From Fallopia convolvulus (lineage: Eukaryota; Streptophyta; Magnoliopsida; Caryophyllales; Polygonaceae): a DNA stretch of 64,000 nucleotides. Numbering within the stretch: position 1 is the first letter of the stretch; the number at the start of each line of letters is the position of its first letter. The DNA lies in contig OZ024720.1 of NCBI GenBank assembly GCA_964016875.1, forward strand, positions 23,935,742 to 23,999,741, in the 5' to 3' direction. Below the pieces are notes generated by a model. The model searched no databases. It was given only the letters and a program-made list of their open reading frames with translations, and was not told where the DNA came from. This document shows positions 10,612 to 23,060 of this stretch, in pieces. The position numbers and the translations under genes were made by a program.

Positions 10612-13600
10612 ATGCCTCCTGCGAGATCGGAAGACAGCGCCCCCGCCGCTCCAACGAGCTCCTCCTCCGGTTAGGGTTTTAACAATCTAGCAATTGAATG
10701 AAGACGAATTATGCATTGAATGAACTTGATTCTGATTCCTATTGTGTATATCCAAAATTTATGCACTGAATGAACTTGATTCTGATTCCTAGCATTTTCT
10801 TTGTCGTCGTTTCCTCTGGTGATCGGTCTTCATTTTTTGTGCAAGTGAACGAAATGTGCTAAATGAACTTGATTTTCATTCCACTTGAATTGGATTTGTG
10901 TTGAATGAACTTATTTTAAGTTGTTTATGGCTTCTACTTTATGTGAGGGTTTTTATAGGCTGAATTTTGCTTTCCGCTACTTTGTTTATGGTTGAATGAA
11001 CTTCCGGTTTTTTATTGGAACTCCTTGAAATTGTTGCCTTGTGATAGCTTTTTTGAAATTGTGGCCATAGCTGGTAAAATTAGTTCATGCTATGAATAAT
11101 AAGGTTCATGCTATTGCTCAATAAGGTTCATGCTATTGTATAATATAGTTCATGCAATAGTATAATAAGTTCATGCTATTGAATAATAAGGTATTATTAG
11201 ACTTGCACCTTGTTATTTGGTTAAAATAGCACTTGATGTTGATATTATTGTGTTTGTTCAGGTACAGGAAAACAAAATGAAGAAGAAGTCCAGAACAGAG
11301 AAATTCGAAGCAAATTCGCTCAAGACAAAGGTTAATGAAGTAGTTTTTTTGCAAGTTCATAGTATTTATCATTAAGCTTGATGTGTGGTTCAAAAAACAT
11401 GTCATCGTGGTTCATGATTGCAAACAATATGGTTCATTTTTCAGTATTGCCATGTCTCATGTTCAAATATAGGCCAAAAAGGCTCACTCATTAAGCTGGA
11501 TGTGCTTATTAGTTTACGGTTCATGTTCTTATGCTATTAGGTTCATCATTTTTGCCAATAAGGTTCATTTTATTTAGTACACAAAATACTTCTAATGTGT
11601 GTTGTATTTTGAAGTTTCATATTACAATTCATGCTCTCATTTGTGTTATATCCTGTTTTATGCATATGACAGTGGCAAATTCAAAAGTCTTGAAAAGAAA
11701 GACACAAGTTAGCTCCACACGTCAAAGTCCGCGAGGAAAGAAAACATTAAAGCTTTGAACTCCACTAACCGGTAGCTTGGAGTTTGAAGGATGTGCAAGT
11801 GAAGATGAACCGGATGAAGATTCTGATGATACAGATTTTGATGATAAAGATTCTGATGATGCAGATTATGAGAAGACAATCAGTGAGGAATCTTCCGATT
11901 TTGAGACCCCACTTCGTATTGTACAGTCAAAGCTTATGTTAGCAAGGGCTTCTACATCAAAGAAGAAGGTTGACAAGAAAGAAGGAAAGGGGAGGATAAA
12001 GCAAGTTCAAGCTATCAAGATTGACAAGAAGAAGGTGGACAAGAAAGAAGGAAAGGAGAGGGTGAAGAATGATGGTGCGCCTTTGAAAAGAGAAAAACAT
12101 AAAGTATGTACTAGTAGAGGAGCAAAAGAAGATAAGTTGGTTAAAAAGGGAAACTTGGGCAGCCATTACCCTTCCTTGAAGACAAGAAACACTGGGAAAG
12201 CTTTTGCGGAGGCAATGGATGAGATCAAGAAAAGCGAAAAGAAGAAAGAAATGATTAGAGAAATGGGGTTTGGGGAGTTGCTGAACTTGACTAAAAGTGA
12301 GATTCCTCATTATCTTGCTTACTGGATTTTAGATAATTTTGATGAAGTCCAATGCAGATTGAAGTTAAAAGGTGCAAAAGGATTCTACATCACTGCAGAT
12401 GATGTACATAGGGTGTTTGGGATTCCAAAAGGCCCTATACCTATTGAAAGAAAAGCAAAAAAGGAAGCGCCAGAAATATGGGCAAGTTGGAGTGCTCAGT
12501 TTGAAGGAATTAATGATATAAGGTCTTCTCACATTGCACCAAAGTTAGAGGAATGGAAAGAAGGTGAAGATGATGAAGCTTGGTTCAAGCGCAACTTCAT
12601 TTCATTATTTGTGACCTCGCTCATTGAAAGTAATCAAAAAGGAACGGTTGTGAGGGAATTCATAGTGGAGAACGTTGATGATATACCAAAAATGAATTGG
12701 TGTGATTTTGTCTTCAAGAGCTTGATTGCAACAAAAAGGGACTGGAAAGAAAATAAGAATGGGTTCTTCAAAGGGCCAATCCTCTTCTTACTAGTGAGTA
12801 AATTTTCTAAATTGATTGTAATATAGAGTTTTTATTTTCTATACTTGACTTAATTTTTTTTGTCTATTTTTTTTGTAGCTCTGCTATGTTGATAATGTCA
12901 TCATTCTAGGCAAGGAAAATGCAAGGAACTTGCCTATTTTCTTGAACTGGGGCGGGGAGAGATTAATAGCTCGACAAGATGAAGAAGCGATTAAAGTTGG
13001 AGGATTTGGTCTTGGCCGTGTTATTGGAAGAAAAAATGAACCGGTCAATCCAATGGAAGGGCCTTCTAAAGAGAACATGGAGTGTAGAAAAGAGCAAGAA
13101 AGAAGACAAGAGAGCAAAATACCAGATACACTGCAGGTATGAAAAAGCATTAGAAAAAATGCATGCTTCTGTACATTTAAAAGCCTAGGTTCATGCTATT
13201 GCTTAATAAGGTTCATGCTATTGTACAATACGGTTCATTCTATTGTATAATAAAGTTCATAGATATTTAGGGTTTTTGGTCGGTTCATGCAATTTAAGGC
13301 TTTGGTTCATGATATTAAACAGTATGGTTCATTGTACATTTAAGTTTGGTTCATGCAAATGTTTTTATATCCTTAATGATTTTAATGCAGGAGTGTATTC
13401 AAATGATCGTCGAGAGACAAATGAAATTAGCTCATGCAATTATAGAAGTGGTTGAAGCTATTGAATTGATCCCAATACGATTCAAAGAGGATAACACACT
13501 TCAAACCATGTTGAACAATGCAAAAGCTTGGATCAGCACATCCAAAGAAGAGAGCCCCACCCAAAGTGACTTTATGCAAGCATGGGAAAACTCTCAACAT

Positions 13601-15619
13601 TCATTTTGGTCAGATCCAGTGTTACTCAAGTGTTTGAAAGCAGTCGATGAAGCCACATTGAAGGTTGAAAAAGCTCGAAAGATAGTTGATGATCCCTTTC
13701 AGAATTATAATCAAGAAAATGGTGGAGACATCGATGAGGGACAAGTACTGGTAGGTGCAGAGAATGTTGTAGTAGCTAGTGAAGTGGATGGTGGCAAGGT
13801 GGGAGATAAAGTGGATGAATTAGTGGGAAGTGTTGGGAAGAAGGTTAATTTTGATCTCACACCACCATCCTTCAAACTCATTACTACCCAAGAAGTCAAC
13901 ATGGAGGATGTGGAACATGGCAATGAGCAACCAAATGAAAGTGGTCATAATGAAAATCAAATGGAGCAACCAAATGCAACTACAAATAAGGAGGTCAACA
14001 TCTAACACTTATATTTAGGTTGCCTTATTGTTCTTCATGTGTTTGTGTTTTAAAAATAATAATTGTGTTTTCAATTTCAATAATGCTACAGGACAAAGGA
14101 AAAGGTCCAGCTGAAGAGCAACATGACATGGATAACCAACCCAAAAAAAGAAAGGTTAGGGTCCAAAACTTGAATGTTGGTTCATAATGTAGGACTTTAC
14201 AGTTCAAGTAACACAATATTAAGGTTCATACTAATTAATGCAATATTTTTTAATCCTGTTCATTTGAAGAAAATTGGAAAGAAGGGGTTAAAGATAGTAG
14301 AACCATCAAACAACCAAATGGATGAGGTGGGTCGTGGCAAAAGAATCACAAGGTTTGGTGACAGCACAAGAAGCCCATACTATAAAAGAATCATCCAAAT
14401 CCAAGAAAAACCAAATGAAGAACAGAAGGCAATCTGGACATATGTTATGAAAAGACCTATAAACCCAGTGTAAGTTTTAAGATGTTCTGTATTAAATATC
14501 TTAACTTTTGTTTTGTGTTGCATCATGGTCAAATGTATAACCGAAATTAATTTGTATGCTAGTCACTTGGAGAGGATGTTTGAGTGGAACGACTTGCATC
14601 TTAATAGGACGCACTTCATGTCTTTTGACAACGATCCACTTTGTGAACTCCTTGATGCATGGGCTATGCACCTGAACTTCCTAGAAGCAAGGAAAAGCAT
14701 ACCAAAACCTGGAAGACTGTTTTCTAAGGTGCTCCGGCAGGTATGATAAAACAATATCTTGTAATGTATTTTTGTACTTACTCTAGATTACTTGTCATAT
14801 TTAATGCTTACTTATCTTGTAGGAAGGTGAGAAAAACAAGGCTGATTTTCAAAAAAACTTAACTGAAGCTGTGAATGTGGTAAAGGGACGAAAAGTCAAA
14901 GACATTGAACTGGTAAGTATGTGTGCTAAGGTTCATGCTATTGTGTGCTAAGGTTCATGCTATTGTGTCCTAAGGTTCATGCATTCTGAATGCCCAGTTT
15001 TTTGCATAGCTTACACTAATGTTAAAAAGTGAAAATTGTAGATTATTATCCCGATCCATTCTTCTGAAGACCACTATTATGTCATGAGCTTTAATTTGAA
15101 GAAGTCGGCAATTGAAATACTAGATATAATGAGTTCTGAAAAAGTGTTCCAAGAACGTTACGGAGAGATTCCAAACAAGCTGGTAAGCTCTATGTTAAGT
15201 ATTGAATTGAAGGTTCATAAACCTTCACATACTGGTTCATTTGTAATGCTTTAAAGGTTCATATTGATTGAGTGTTTTTTTTGTACTTTCAGCGGGAAAT
15301 GGTGAAAACGTTTCTTGGAGTAAACTCTTTGCATGCGAAGGTTAAAAGGATCAAGGAAGAGCAAACAAAGATAACAAAAGTTCAAAGTCCTTGGGAGACA
15401 CTTGGTGAAAAGGTAGACTCAGGAGTTGTTGCCATGAGACACATGGAGATGTATATGGGATCAGCAACTGAAGAATGGGAGACTGAAGTCAGGGCCACAA
15501 CTGCAAAGAACAGCATTAAGAGACTCAAAACAAAGTACATGCATGCAATCATCACTTCAGAGATCAATGAATTGAAGGAGTTTTTAATGGAAGATATAAA
15601 AAAAGTACAACAAGGATAA
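10612..15619 (+). pseudogene. ULP1-like SUMO-protease family gene of the Mutator-like element
   Basis: Eleven exons fit with GT/AG sites and matching phases: 10612-10669, 11262-11330, 11673-12793, 12879-13136, 13391-13993, 14092-14154, 14270-14469, 14563-14740, 14823-14912, 15042-15182 and 15293-15619; 1,036 codons with the final stop. The start is ATG 10612, because its phase matches exon 2. The N-terminal part is Lys/Glu/Asp-rich, and the middle has an all-helical domain (ITADDVHRVFGIPKGPIPI). The end is a C48-type peptidase: LLDAWAMHLNFLE (substrate side), the His region IIIPIHSSEDHYYVM (His at 15072-15074) and Asp in ILDIMSS (15123-15125). The catalytic DCG is DSG here (Ser codon 15419-15421). 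One in-frame TGA at 11756-11758 in exon 3 would truncate the protein at 70 residues. Confidence 0.8.
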
Positions 15620-15906
15620 GAGTAATGAGGAGAAGAAGTAAGATGTAGTGAGATAGTTTTTTTTGGGAGTGCACAATTAGTACATTACTAAGTATTGAAA
15701 CTTGTCTTTTGGGATATTTGAAAAACAATCTCTAGGTAAATGATTGGTGAATAGCTAACTTGAAAGCAGTAGAAATGACTACAGTGCTAGGCAATGGAAA
15801 GGGGCCATTTTGTTAAATTGGTCCTTGAATGCTTGTTGCATATGCTCATTTTGCTCAATTTTTTTGCAATGAATTTATATGTTGAGCATTTTTGTTCATT
15901 AACAGG

Positions 15907-16072
15907 AAGGTTCATTGTATGCAAAGCGAAGGTTCAATGTGTTTAACGGGAAGGTTGATTGTATGCAACGCGAAGGTTCAATGTGTTTAACAGGAAGGTT
16001 CATTGTATTCAACGCGAAGGTTCAATGTGTTTAACAGGAAGGTTCATTGTATGAACGCGAAGGTTCATAGTG
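15907..16072 (+). repeat. 44-bp tandem repeat between the two converging genes
   Basis: Units start at 15907, 15951, 15995 and 16039 (exact 44-bp period, last unit incomplete). Each holds two GGTTCAT-like words, one followed by TGTATGCAACGCG and one by AATGTGTTTAACAGG. It lies between the stops of the ULP-like gene and the transposase gene. Confidence 0.9.
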
Positions 16073-16288
16073 TTAAAACAAAACTTAAAACATAAAAGAA
16101 GAATCAAAAGGCAAATTTCAAAGTCTAAGAACACTTTAAAAGCAATTACAATGTAGAAAAGTAATTTCTCAAACACAAAGTATACCATAAAACAAACAAC
16201 TTAATCCCAAAAACCACATAAAAATACTAAAAAGGACAAATAGAGAACTTCAACTTCAAATGTTTAATATTGGACCACATAAAGCAAA

Positions 16289-18812
16289 TCACTTCCCAAC
16301 ACAAGTACGGATATTATGACCATCCGTTTTTCCGCATTTTCCACAACGCCTTTTCCCGGATTTACTTGAAGACATTGCACTCTCCCTAGCACCCAATATG
16401 CGCTTGCCAGAACCAGAACCCTTGTTCTTAGCTTGTTCAGGTTGGTGTACATGAATCTCACTGGGTATAGTAATACTAGCTAATGACTCCACACTCCTAG
16501 CATTAACTGATTTGTCACTAAATGAAGAACTACTACCAGACACGAGTTTCTCTTTTTGCTCCTTGATAACAGAAGAAAACTCATGCATTAATTGAGGATG
16601 GTCTTCTAATATGCCTAAGCAACTATAAAAATCTGATATCACTGAACTCGTTAAGGCTTGTGTTTCCTCAATGGCATCACATTGTTCTACAATAGCACCA
16701 TCAATTGTAAAAACCGAGCTAATAGTTGCAGTTTTTGTCCAACGTGAAAGGACGAATTTTGTTGGAATCGATTCCATACCAAGGTTCTTGAAAACCACGA
16801 ACATATGACGGCAAGGTAAACCGATCCTCTGAAACATTCGGCACCCACAAATAACCTCATCGTTCAGCAAATCATAAACAACTTGAACTACACTCTGGCC
16901 ATCCTCCTTTATACCAAAAAATTTACTTCCATTTTCTAGAGCTATTGTGTCAATGCAACATGAGAAGCATGAAGAAAAGATCTCCTTCTGGACCTCGTAA
17001 AAAACAGAAATTGTGTAAACATCAGCTGCATGACGCTCTAACTATAGAGGTGTCTTCAGATCTGGAACCATATGAGTAGAATCATGGTTTAACTTGTCCT
17101 GAGTGTGTCTTTGGGATTCCATGGCAGTCTCAAAGTGCATCACCAACTCACAAAGCCTAAACAATCGTTCGGTAAAATGGCCGAAAAAGCTGTTTTGAAC
17201 CTCTGAAATGGAAGTAGTCCTAACTAATCCACCAAACATTTCGTCTCTGAAATACGCTGGAATCCAGAAATGACGAATGGCAAACATGTCATCAAACCAT
17301 CGTCTATTCTTCGAGGAGATACGACTAACCAACTCCAACCACCTAGACTCAAACTCAGCTGGTACAATCTTATGACTCCACACTATAATGTTGAGCTGCT
17401 GCCTAAACTCATCCACATCGCCAGATTCGGTCTTTATCTTTCCAGGCACTTTTGTCATAATGTGCCACATGCAAAGCCGGTGGCGGGTCCGAGGAAACAC
17501 TCTCTGAATAGCAACTTTCATGGCGGCATCCTGATCAGTCACAAGAATTCTTGGATCGTGCCCCATTGCTTTCTTAAAATGTTCAAACAACCAAACAAAA
17601 GATTTTATATCTTCCTTGAGCAAAAGTCCAGCACCAAATGTAACACATTTTTTATGATGATCAAGGCTAGTAAAGGGAGCAAATACCATACAATACTTGT
17701 GAATTGAGCAAACATAATTATAAAAAAAATAAGAAAAAATATTGAATACAATATTAGTGTACCAAAGTTTAAAGTTGATGGTTCATAGATACTAAGATAA
17801 CAGTTCATACATTTTAACACAGAAGTTCACAAATTTTAACAAAGAAGTTCATAGAGCAAAAAAATGATAAGTCAAAGGTTCATGAAATCTAAGATATCAA
17901 AAAAATTACATGTTAGTCTTGTATGTAGAATCAAAAGACACCACCTCACCAAAATATGAGAAATTCTTGCGAGAAATGGGATCGGCCCAAAATAGCCTTG
18001 TCAAACGATTAGAAGAATCAACATCGTATGCATAATAAAATGCACTACACACCTCCTTTTTTTTCAAGAATCTATTAATAACCATTTGAGAATCGGAACC
18101 CTCAATGTGAGCCATCAAATCTCGTTTGTAGTTCTTAAAATCAACAACTGAAGCACCCACATTTGCATATCCTCCAACAACGTGGTTGTACAACTTATGA
18201 CTCATCGTTGGACCGATATTAGATTTCTCACAGCTCAACATGAAGTTCTTATGGCCAATATCAAGCTTTATGTTGGACTTTAGAAATTGTTTGTAATTGC
18301 TAGTTATAAGCGTGTGACTATGACACTCAACAAAAATCTAGACCACATAACCGAGCATGCCGACAAATTTGAACTTAATTTGCGCTTCACAACCAACTCG
18401 AGTTGACGGTCTTTTACGTTTGCTAGTGTTGTGTTTCCCATCTTTGAACCCATGACGGTTACAGTATAAATACTTGTGAATTATAGTATTATCAGTTGAG
18501 TCTATACGAGAACCGCCATGTCGAACAACAAAACCACAAATAGAAGCATACTGACTATAAAGGAGATGCCTTCATCCAATGTGATAAAATATTGACCTTC
18601 GTGTGGTTTACACTCGTCTGGACAATTGGGAATGTAATAAGAACAATCCTGTGATATTTGAAGAATGTAGGCATCACTAGCTTCATCAACATCATCCAAT
18701 GGAACCCCATCAGCACTAACATCATTATCAAGACCCGTTAATTGAACCCCATCAATACTATGATCTTTATCTGAATTAGACAAACTAGGTTGGCCGGAGC
18801 TTGATGAACAAC
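16289..18812 (-). pseudogene. FAR1/mudrA-type Mutator transposase
   Basis: Read on the minus strand. From 18812 (after acceptor ATTGTAG) comes an acidic lead, then a FAR1-type DNA-binding domain (SQYASICGFVVRHGG to about 18,350). Next is the MULE transposase core with FDSTYKTN (near 17,915) and ILVTDQDAAMKVA (near 17,540). A SWIM zinc finger CGCRMFQRIGLPCRH follows (near 16,820), and the end is a zinc knuckle CGKCGKTDGHNIRTC (near 16,310). Defects: a frameshift near 18,560, TAG at 18338-18340 and TAG at 17042-17044. An intron separates 17,906 from about 17,700. The first exon upstream of 18,812 is not identified. The family moves Mutator-like DNA; this copy cannot code for a full protein. Confidence 0.8.
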
Positions 18813-19647
18813 CTACAATAAAAAAAAAGGGAGATAAAAGAAGAGGTCTAGTAAAAAGGTGCAAAATAACAGTGTTCTTTTGGTTCATAACAATAGACAA
18901 TGAGGTTCATAACAATAGACATTAAAGTTCATTGAAAATGACAATTCAGTTCACGACTTCATGACTAGTTCATTGAAAAACGGTTTAGGCATTTGATCAA
19001 ACACTTGGTGGGCAATCAAATAAACATAAGAAATCAAACTATATTTTCAATCAAATCTTTCAAATTGCAAAGCAAAAACATATATAAATCTTTATTGTGC
19101 AATATCTATTAAATCGAAATCTCATACATAAGGCTCTCTTCACCGAAATCCAGGAACAAAGATATAAAATCCATGAACAAAGATTAAAAAACTAAAAACC
19201 AACAAAAAACGCACCTAAATCCATCAATAAGAGAAGGAGACGATCGAAGGGGGTTTGATAGGGTTTATTGACGTAATTTCCGATGAGCTTTCAAATCCCT
19301 AGCACCAGCAGATTATCAGCGATCGAGTAGCTTTCAAATCCAGTCGAACAGATCCCTAGCACTAGCAGATGCCGATCAATTGAATTTAATGACGCCGATC
19401 AATTGAACGGAGGAGTTCTAGTGACGACGATCGCATTCTCTCTTGACCGCCTTCTCTCCTGATCAATTGAACGGAGAATTTAATGACGACGATCGACGTA
19501 TGCTGAGATTGAATGTAGAATGGGGGTCTAATGACGAAAATACCCCCATAATATGAAAAATTAAAAGAAGCGTGCCTTCCTCCGCTGATAATCTAGACCA
19601 TTGATCCCACACAATCAATTGCCCATATTTGTTCTCATTTCTTATCC
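18813..19647. other. Leader side of the Mutator transposase gene and element end
   Basis: No gene recognised. GGTTCAT words continue to about 18,980. Between 19,310 and 19,500 the word GATCAATTGAACGGAG and the text AGATCCCTAGCA recur, giving short direct repeats. The weak terminal inverted repeat lies at about 19,585-19,647. Confidence 0.5.
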
Positions 19648-19975
19648 TAATAAATGTTCTCATTTGATCCCTAATCTACTCCATAAATACTTCTTTTAAA
19701 AAAAATTGAAATTCGCGCTTTTATTTTTGGTAGAAACTTAGCGTTTTTTTATGTAGGGTTGAAGTGTTTCAAAAAAAAGACAATTCTCTTAATTTTTCAT
19801 TTCACACTTTTTTAATAAGGTACTCTTTTATTCACTCTTTTTGTGAGAAACTTTATTCACTCTTCTATATTATATAACTAGTAGCACGAGTTTTATAAAA
19901 TTATTATATTTTTATATATTTGTTAATTTTTTTATTTATTTTTATTTATTTTTATTTTTTTATATCAACTAATAA

Positions 19976-21101
19976 TCTATGTATATATATAAAAGACGCA
20001 AGGAATAAAGCCACCACATTGCGCCACCTAGGATTTTCCTACGTGTCGTTCTCACGTTAAGCCACCTAAGATTTCGTCACATAGGATTTTTTTATTTTGG
20101 AAATTCATATATGTTGATATTATTTTAGGATAATATAGAAATAGGATAAATTAATCTAGAAAAGATTCTATCTAAATAAAGATGTTATCTATTATATTAG
20201 GAATTAGGATAGATCGAAAAGATTTTTATCTAAAATTAAAATAAATTATAGAACATTAGATATTGTATATTAAGATAGATATATTAATTTAGTTTTTCCA
20301 ATTAATATATTTCTATCTATTTATATGAAAAAAATTAAATTCGAATTTTATTTAAAATTAAAGAAAATTATTTTATCTTTATTTTTTATCTATTTATGTA
20401 AAATATTTATCTAAAAAAATTTGATAAAAAATAGAACATTCAATCTAGATAATTACTTTCCTAATTTGACTTTTGATAAAAAAAAAATTACGTTATCTTT
20501 TCCTTGATTTTCTTTTTGAATTATTTATGTAAATATAAATGATTTTCTTATCATTAGAAAATTCATTCTTTATTTATATTTTTTCATTGTTTCTTATTAA
20601 TATAATTTTAATTTTTATTCAAATTTTTTTAAGGAATTAAATTTGATAAAAAAATTACAAGAATTTAGAGTATTTTTACCTTTTTTATATTTTTTGTTAA
20701 AGAGTTTTAAAATTAAATGATTCTAATTCAAATAACTACGGTGGTGAAAAGTCTACTGAGGTGGTGGAGGAGGCGGAGGGAAAGGAGTTGTTGGATCATA
20801 GAATCCACCAATGGTATTATAGTATATTTGATAGTGCATCTGGTAGATGTCATGTAGTTGGCTCGCGTATTCTTGCCTCTGCCATTCTTGCTCAACATTT
20901 TAATTTGCTTGCTCAACCATGTGCCTCTCATTGGCTTGCCATTGCATTGCCATATTGTTCTGAAGACCATAAACAGAAAGTTGCAATTGATCCATTTTTC
21001 TATCCAAAGCATCAAATCAGTTTTCATAACAATGTAAATCATCCCCATAAGAAGTCCCATGGGCACCAGGGGAACCACCCTACTCAAAGTGACCGAAAGG
21101 A
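19976..21101 (+). mobile_element. Helitron 5' part with captured Athila ORF fragment (copy A)
   Basis: Begins A|TCTATGTATATATATAAAAG, a plant Helitron 5' terminus inserted between A and T. From 20,022 to 21,101 it matches the segment 23,954-25,036 with few changes. The duplicated part holds the end of an antisense Athila ORF (20,753 onward). The matching 3' terminus is not clear; one Helitron 3' end stands at 25,708. Confidence 0.55.
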
Positions 21102-21626
21102 GCATTGCCCCCAAGTGGGGCTTCAAGCATCAAAACTTCATCATTTGTATACATAGCATCAACATCATAGTCCTCACCTTTATCATCATTTCCATCATCA
21201 CCTTCGGAATCATGTACCCGAGGAGGAAGATCTGGTCCAATCCAATTTTTGTACCAATCTGAAGGGGAAGTGGTATTGAGAAGTCGGCTTGAAAATTTCT
21301 TATGAGAATTTATAGGTCGAACATAATTGAGATAAGCATCATCATCAAATTTGATTATCTTGAAATTGATGAGGTGGGCAATGTTCAAGAAAGAGGGAGA
21401 CACCTTGGAATATTTTTCTAAATCAACTTGAAAGTGACGGGCCAAACGAGTAATCAAACCTCCAATCAAAATTTCACCCTTGGGCTTCCTAGCAAGATCC
21501 TTCAACTTTTGAACAAACCCGTAGCCAATATTAAATTTAGATTCATGTATCATTTCCCATAATAGTTGGAGCTCGCCATTCTGTATTTTAAAACACTCGG
21601 ACCGACCATAGATAGTGTTTCCAAAT
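20753..21626 (-). pseudogene. Athila env-position ORF fragment inside a Helitron
   Basis: Minus strand. From 21,626 inward the reading gives a domain with KPKGEILIGGLITRLARHF, which aligns with the IAIGGMITLIAREF region of the E2 ORF3. An Asp-rich stretch follows, then after a frameshift near 21,085 a Gln-rich coiled tail ending PTTPFPPPPPPQ and TAG (20753-20755). At least one TAA interrupts the tail. The N-terminal part is missing at 21,626, where an LTR begins. It comes from a third Athila family, unlike E1 or E2. Confidence 0.7.
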
Positions 21627-22765
21627 GTTGGATCGTAGGTTAGTCGAAATTAGTTATGGGAACTGTATCGAACAGTTCCCACATGCAGCGGACTAAACAA
21701 GTAAGCATGTAAACAAAGTAATAGAGACAATTCCCTTATAGAGGAACCCCACAACGATCAACTAATCACGTGAGTAAACCTCTACCTCCCCTTGGAGGAT
21801 TTTCAAATGAGTTTCATTTTCTTTATTGCTTAGCTTCCTTTAGGCCACAAGGCAGAATACAAACTTATCTATTCCTACAAGGACTCTCTCCCTAGGCAAC
21901 AATAATGTGTTCTCTCGACCCTTGGTGAACGCTCACAATCAAAGACAAGCAAAACTCAAACCTTTACAACACTTATGTCTCTTCTCTAGAGTTCCCCTAG
22001 ACCTAGGAACTCTTTCTCTCTTCACCGTCGTCGAGATTAGCTCGGCGTCGGGGACTTTTCACCAATCTTTACAATCTTCACTTGAGTGGCTCTTTCAACT
22101 CTTCTCTCTTAGTGTTTGGATTTGATGAATATGAAAAGTGAGCAACAAGGTGACTGTTGAAGGGTTTAAATGGGCGTGATGAGAAATCGTTATCCACGAG
22201 AGGTATTTGTCCTAAATAACCTTTTTACCTTGCTCACCAAGTATGAGTCCTTTAGTTGACATGTGACTCTTGATTTGAATTTGAAATGTCAACTCTTGAA
22301 TCAATCTGGACCGTTGGATGGTCGTCTTCTTCCTGTTGAGACTCTGAAGCTCTATGACGCCCTTTTGTCTGGAACAAACAGGATCCCTTAAACGTGTTGA
22401 GATGTCACTTTCACGAGTGTGCCAATTCCCATCCAAAGGGAATTCTCGTCTTCTCGGTTCCCTTCTCATGGGAACTCTTCTTGACTTCTAAGGGATTCTT
22501 GTTCTTCTCATTCAATTCCCATCATGTGGGAGCTCTATTCTCTTTTGAGGTTTGTCGCCTTCTTTCGTCGTTGCATTAGTTCACGTGATGTGGGAACTTG
22601 TTGTTTTGTGTTTTGCTTTGCGATGTCCAACCTATTTTCTTCTGAGGTTGGCTGTTCTCTTTTAGTCGTTGCATTAGTCCTATGATTTGGGAAACTTGTT
22701 GTTTTGTGCTTTTTCCATGTGCAACTTGTTATGCTGAAATACTTGACAAATTGTGTTAGTTCCCA
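21627..22765 (-). repeat. Probable solo LTR of a copia-like element
   Basis: On the minus strand it runs from TGGGAACTAACAC (22765) to GATCCAACA (21627). Leader-like purine-rich sequence follows a TTTAAACCC word at about 22,170. No primer binding site or polypurine tract adjoins it, and no 5-bp target duplication is visible (CCAAA against TTAGC). It interrupts the captured Athila fragment. Confidence 0.5.
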
Positions 22766-22773
22766 TTAGCGGT

Positions 22774-23060
22774 GGCAATTCGGTAAATCGGTTGGATTTC
22801 GGTCGGGTTATTCGGATTTCGGATCATTTGAGTTTCGATCAGTATCGGATATAATCGGTAATCGGGTATTTCGGGTCGGATCGGATCGGGTCGGATGTGT
22901 AAATTGTCGGTTACATCGGGGTTATCGGGTCAAAATCGATCAAGCAAATCCGGATTTCGGTTTAGTCGATTTCGGATTGAGTCAGTTTTTGTAATTTTCG
23001 ATTGAATCGGATTTCGATTGAATCGGATCGGTTAAATCGGTGTTCGGTTAAATCGATATT
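22774..23060. repeat. Low-complexity TCGGAT/TCGGTTAA stretch
   Basis: Dense short words TCGGAT, TCGGGT and ATCGGTTAAATCGG follow GCGGTGGCAATTCGG. This composition is common at ends of certain plant hAT elements, but no partner terminus or target duplication was found. From 23,060 to 23,950 the DNA is AT-rich. It includes a Helitron-like start (CTATATACTAAAGCGGAGG) near 23,637 and no gene. Confidence 0.5.

Larger units (their letters stand above)
11067..18962 (+). repeat. Dispersed GGTTCAT motif in non-coding parts of the Mutator-like element
   Basis: The words GGTTCAT, AGTTCAT and AAGGTTCATGCTATTG recur dozens of times: clusters at 11,067-11,190, 11,340-11,580, 13,190-13,360, 14,170-14,235, 14,930-14,980, 15,210-15,265, 15,890-16,070, 17,780-17,880 and 18,880-18,980. 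They lie in introns, the intergenic gap and leaders. All are in plus orientation, also inside the minus-strand transposase gene. Confidence 0.75.
10310..19647. mobile_element. Mutator-like element carrying transposase and ULP-like gene
   Basis: Contains a minus-strand FAR1-type Mutator transposase (16,289-18,812) and a plus-strand Ulp1-like gene (10,612-15,619) that converge. Mutator-like elements with mudrA-like and ULP-like genes together are known in plants (melon CUMULE; related Arabidopsis Kaonashi elements). The ends are set from a weak inverted similarity: GAGAAACGAGAACAAT near 10,314 against AAGAAATGAGAACAAA on the opposite strand at 19,642-19,627, continuing for about 60 bp. No target duplication could be recognised, so the borders may be off by some tens of bases. 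Confidence 0.7.

Noticed and set aside
10398..10682. 94-codon open frame with VRPSIVRPSIVRP repeat
   Set aside because: It arises from a short GTCCTTCGATCGTTC tandem repeat in the leader of the ULP-like gene; the exon phase supports ATG 10612 in another frame.
11133..11405. 90-codon minus-strand frame
   Set aside because: It covers introns and exon 2 of the plus-strand gene and consists of reversed GGTTCAT repeats.
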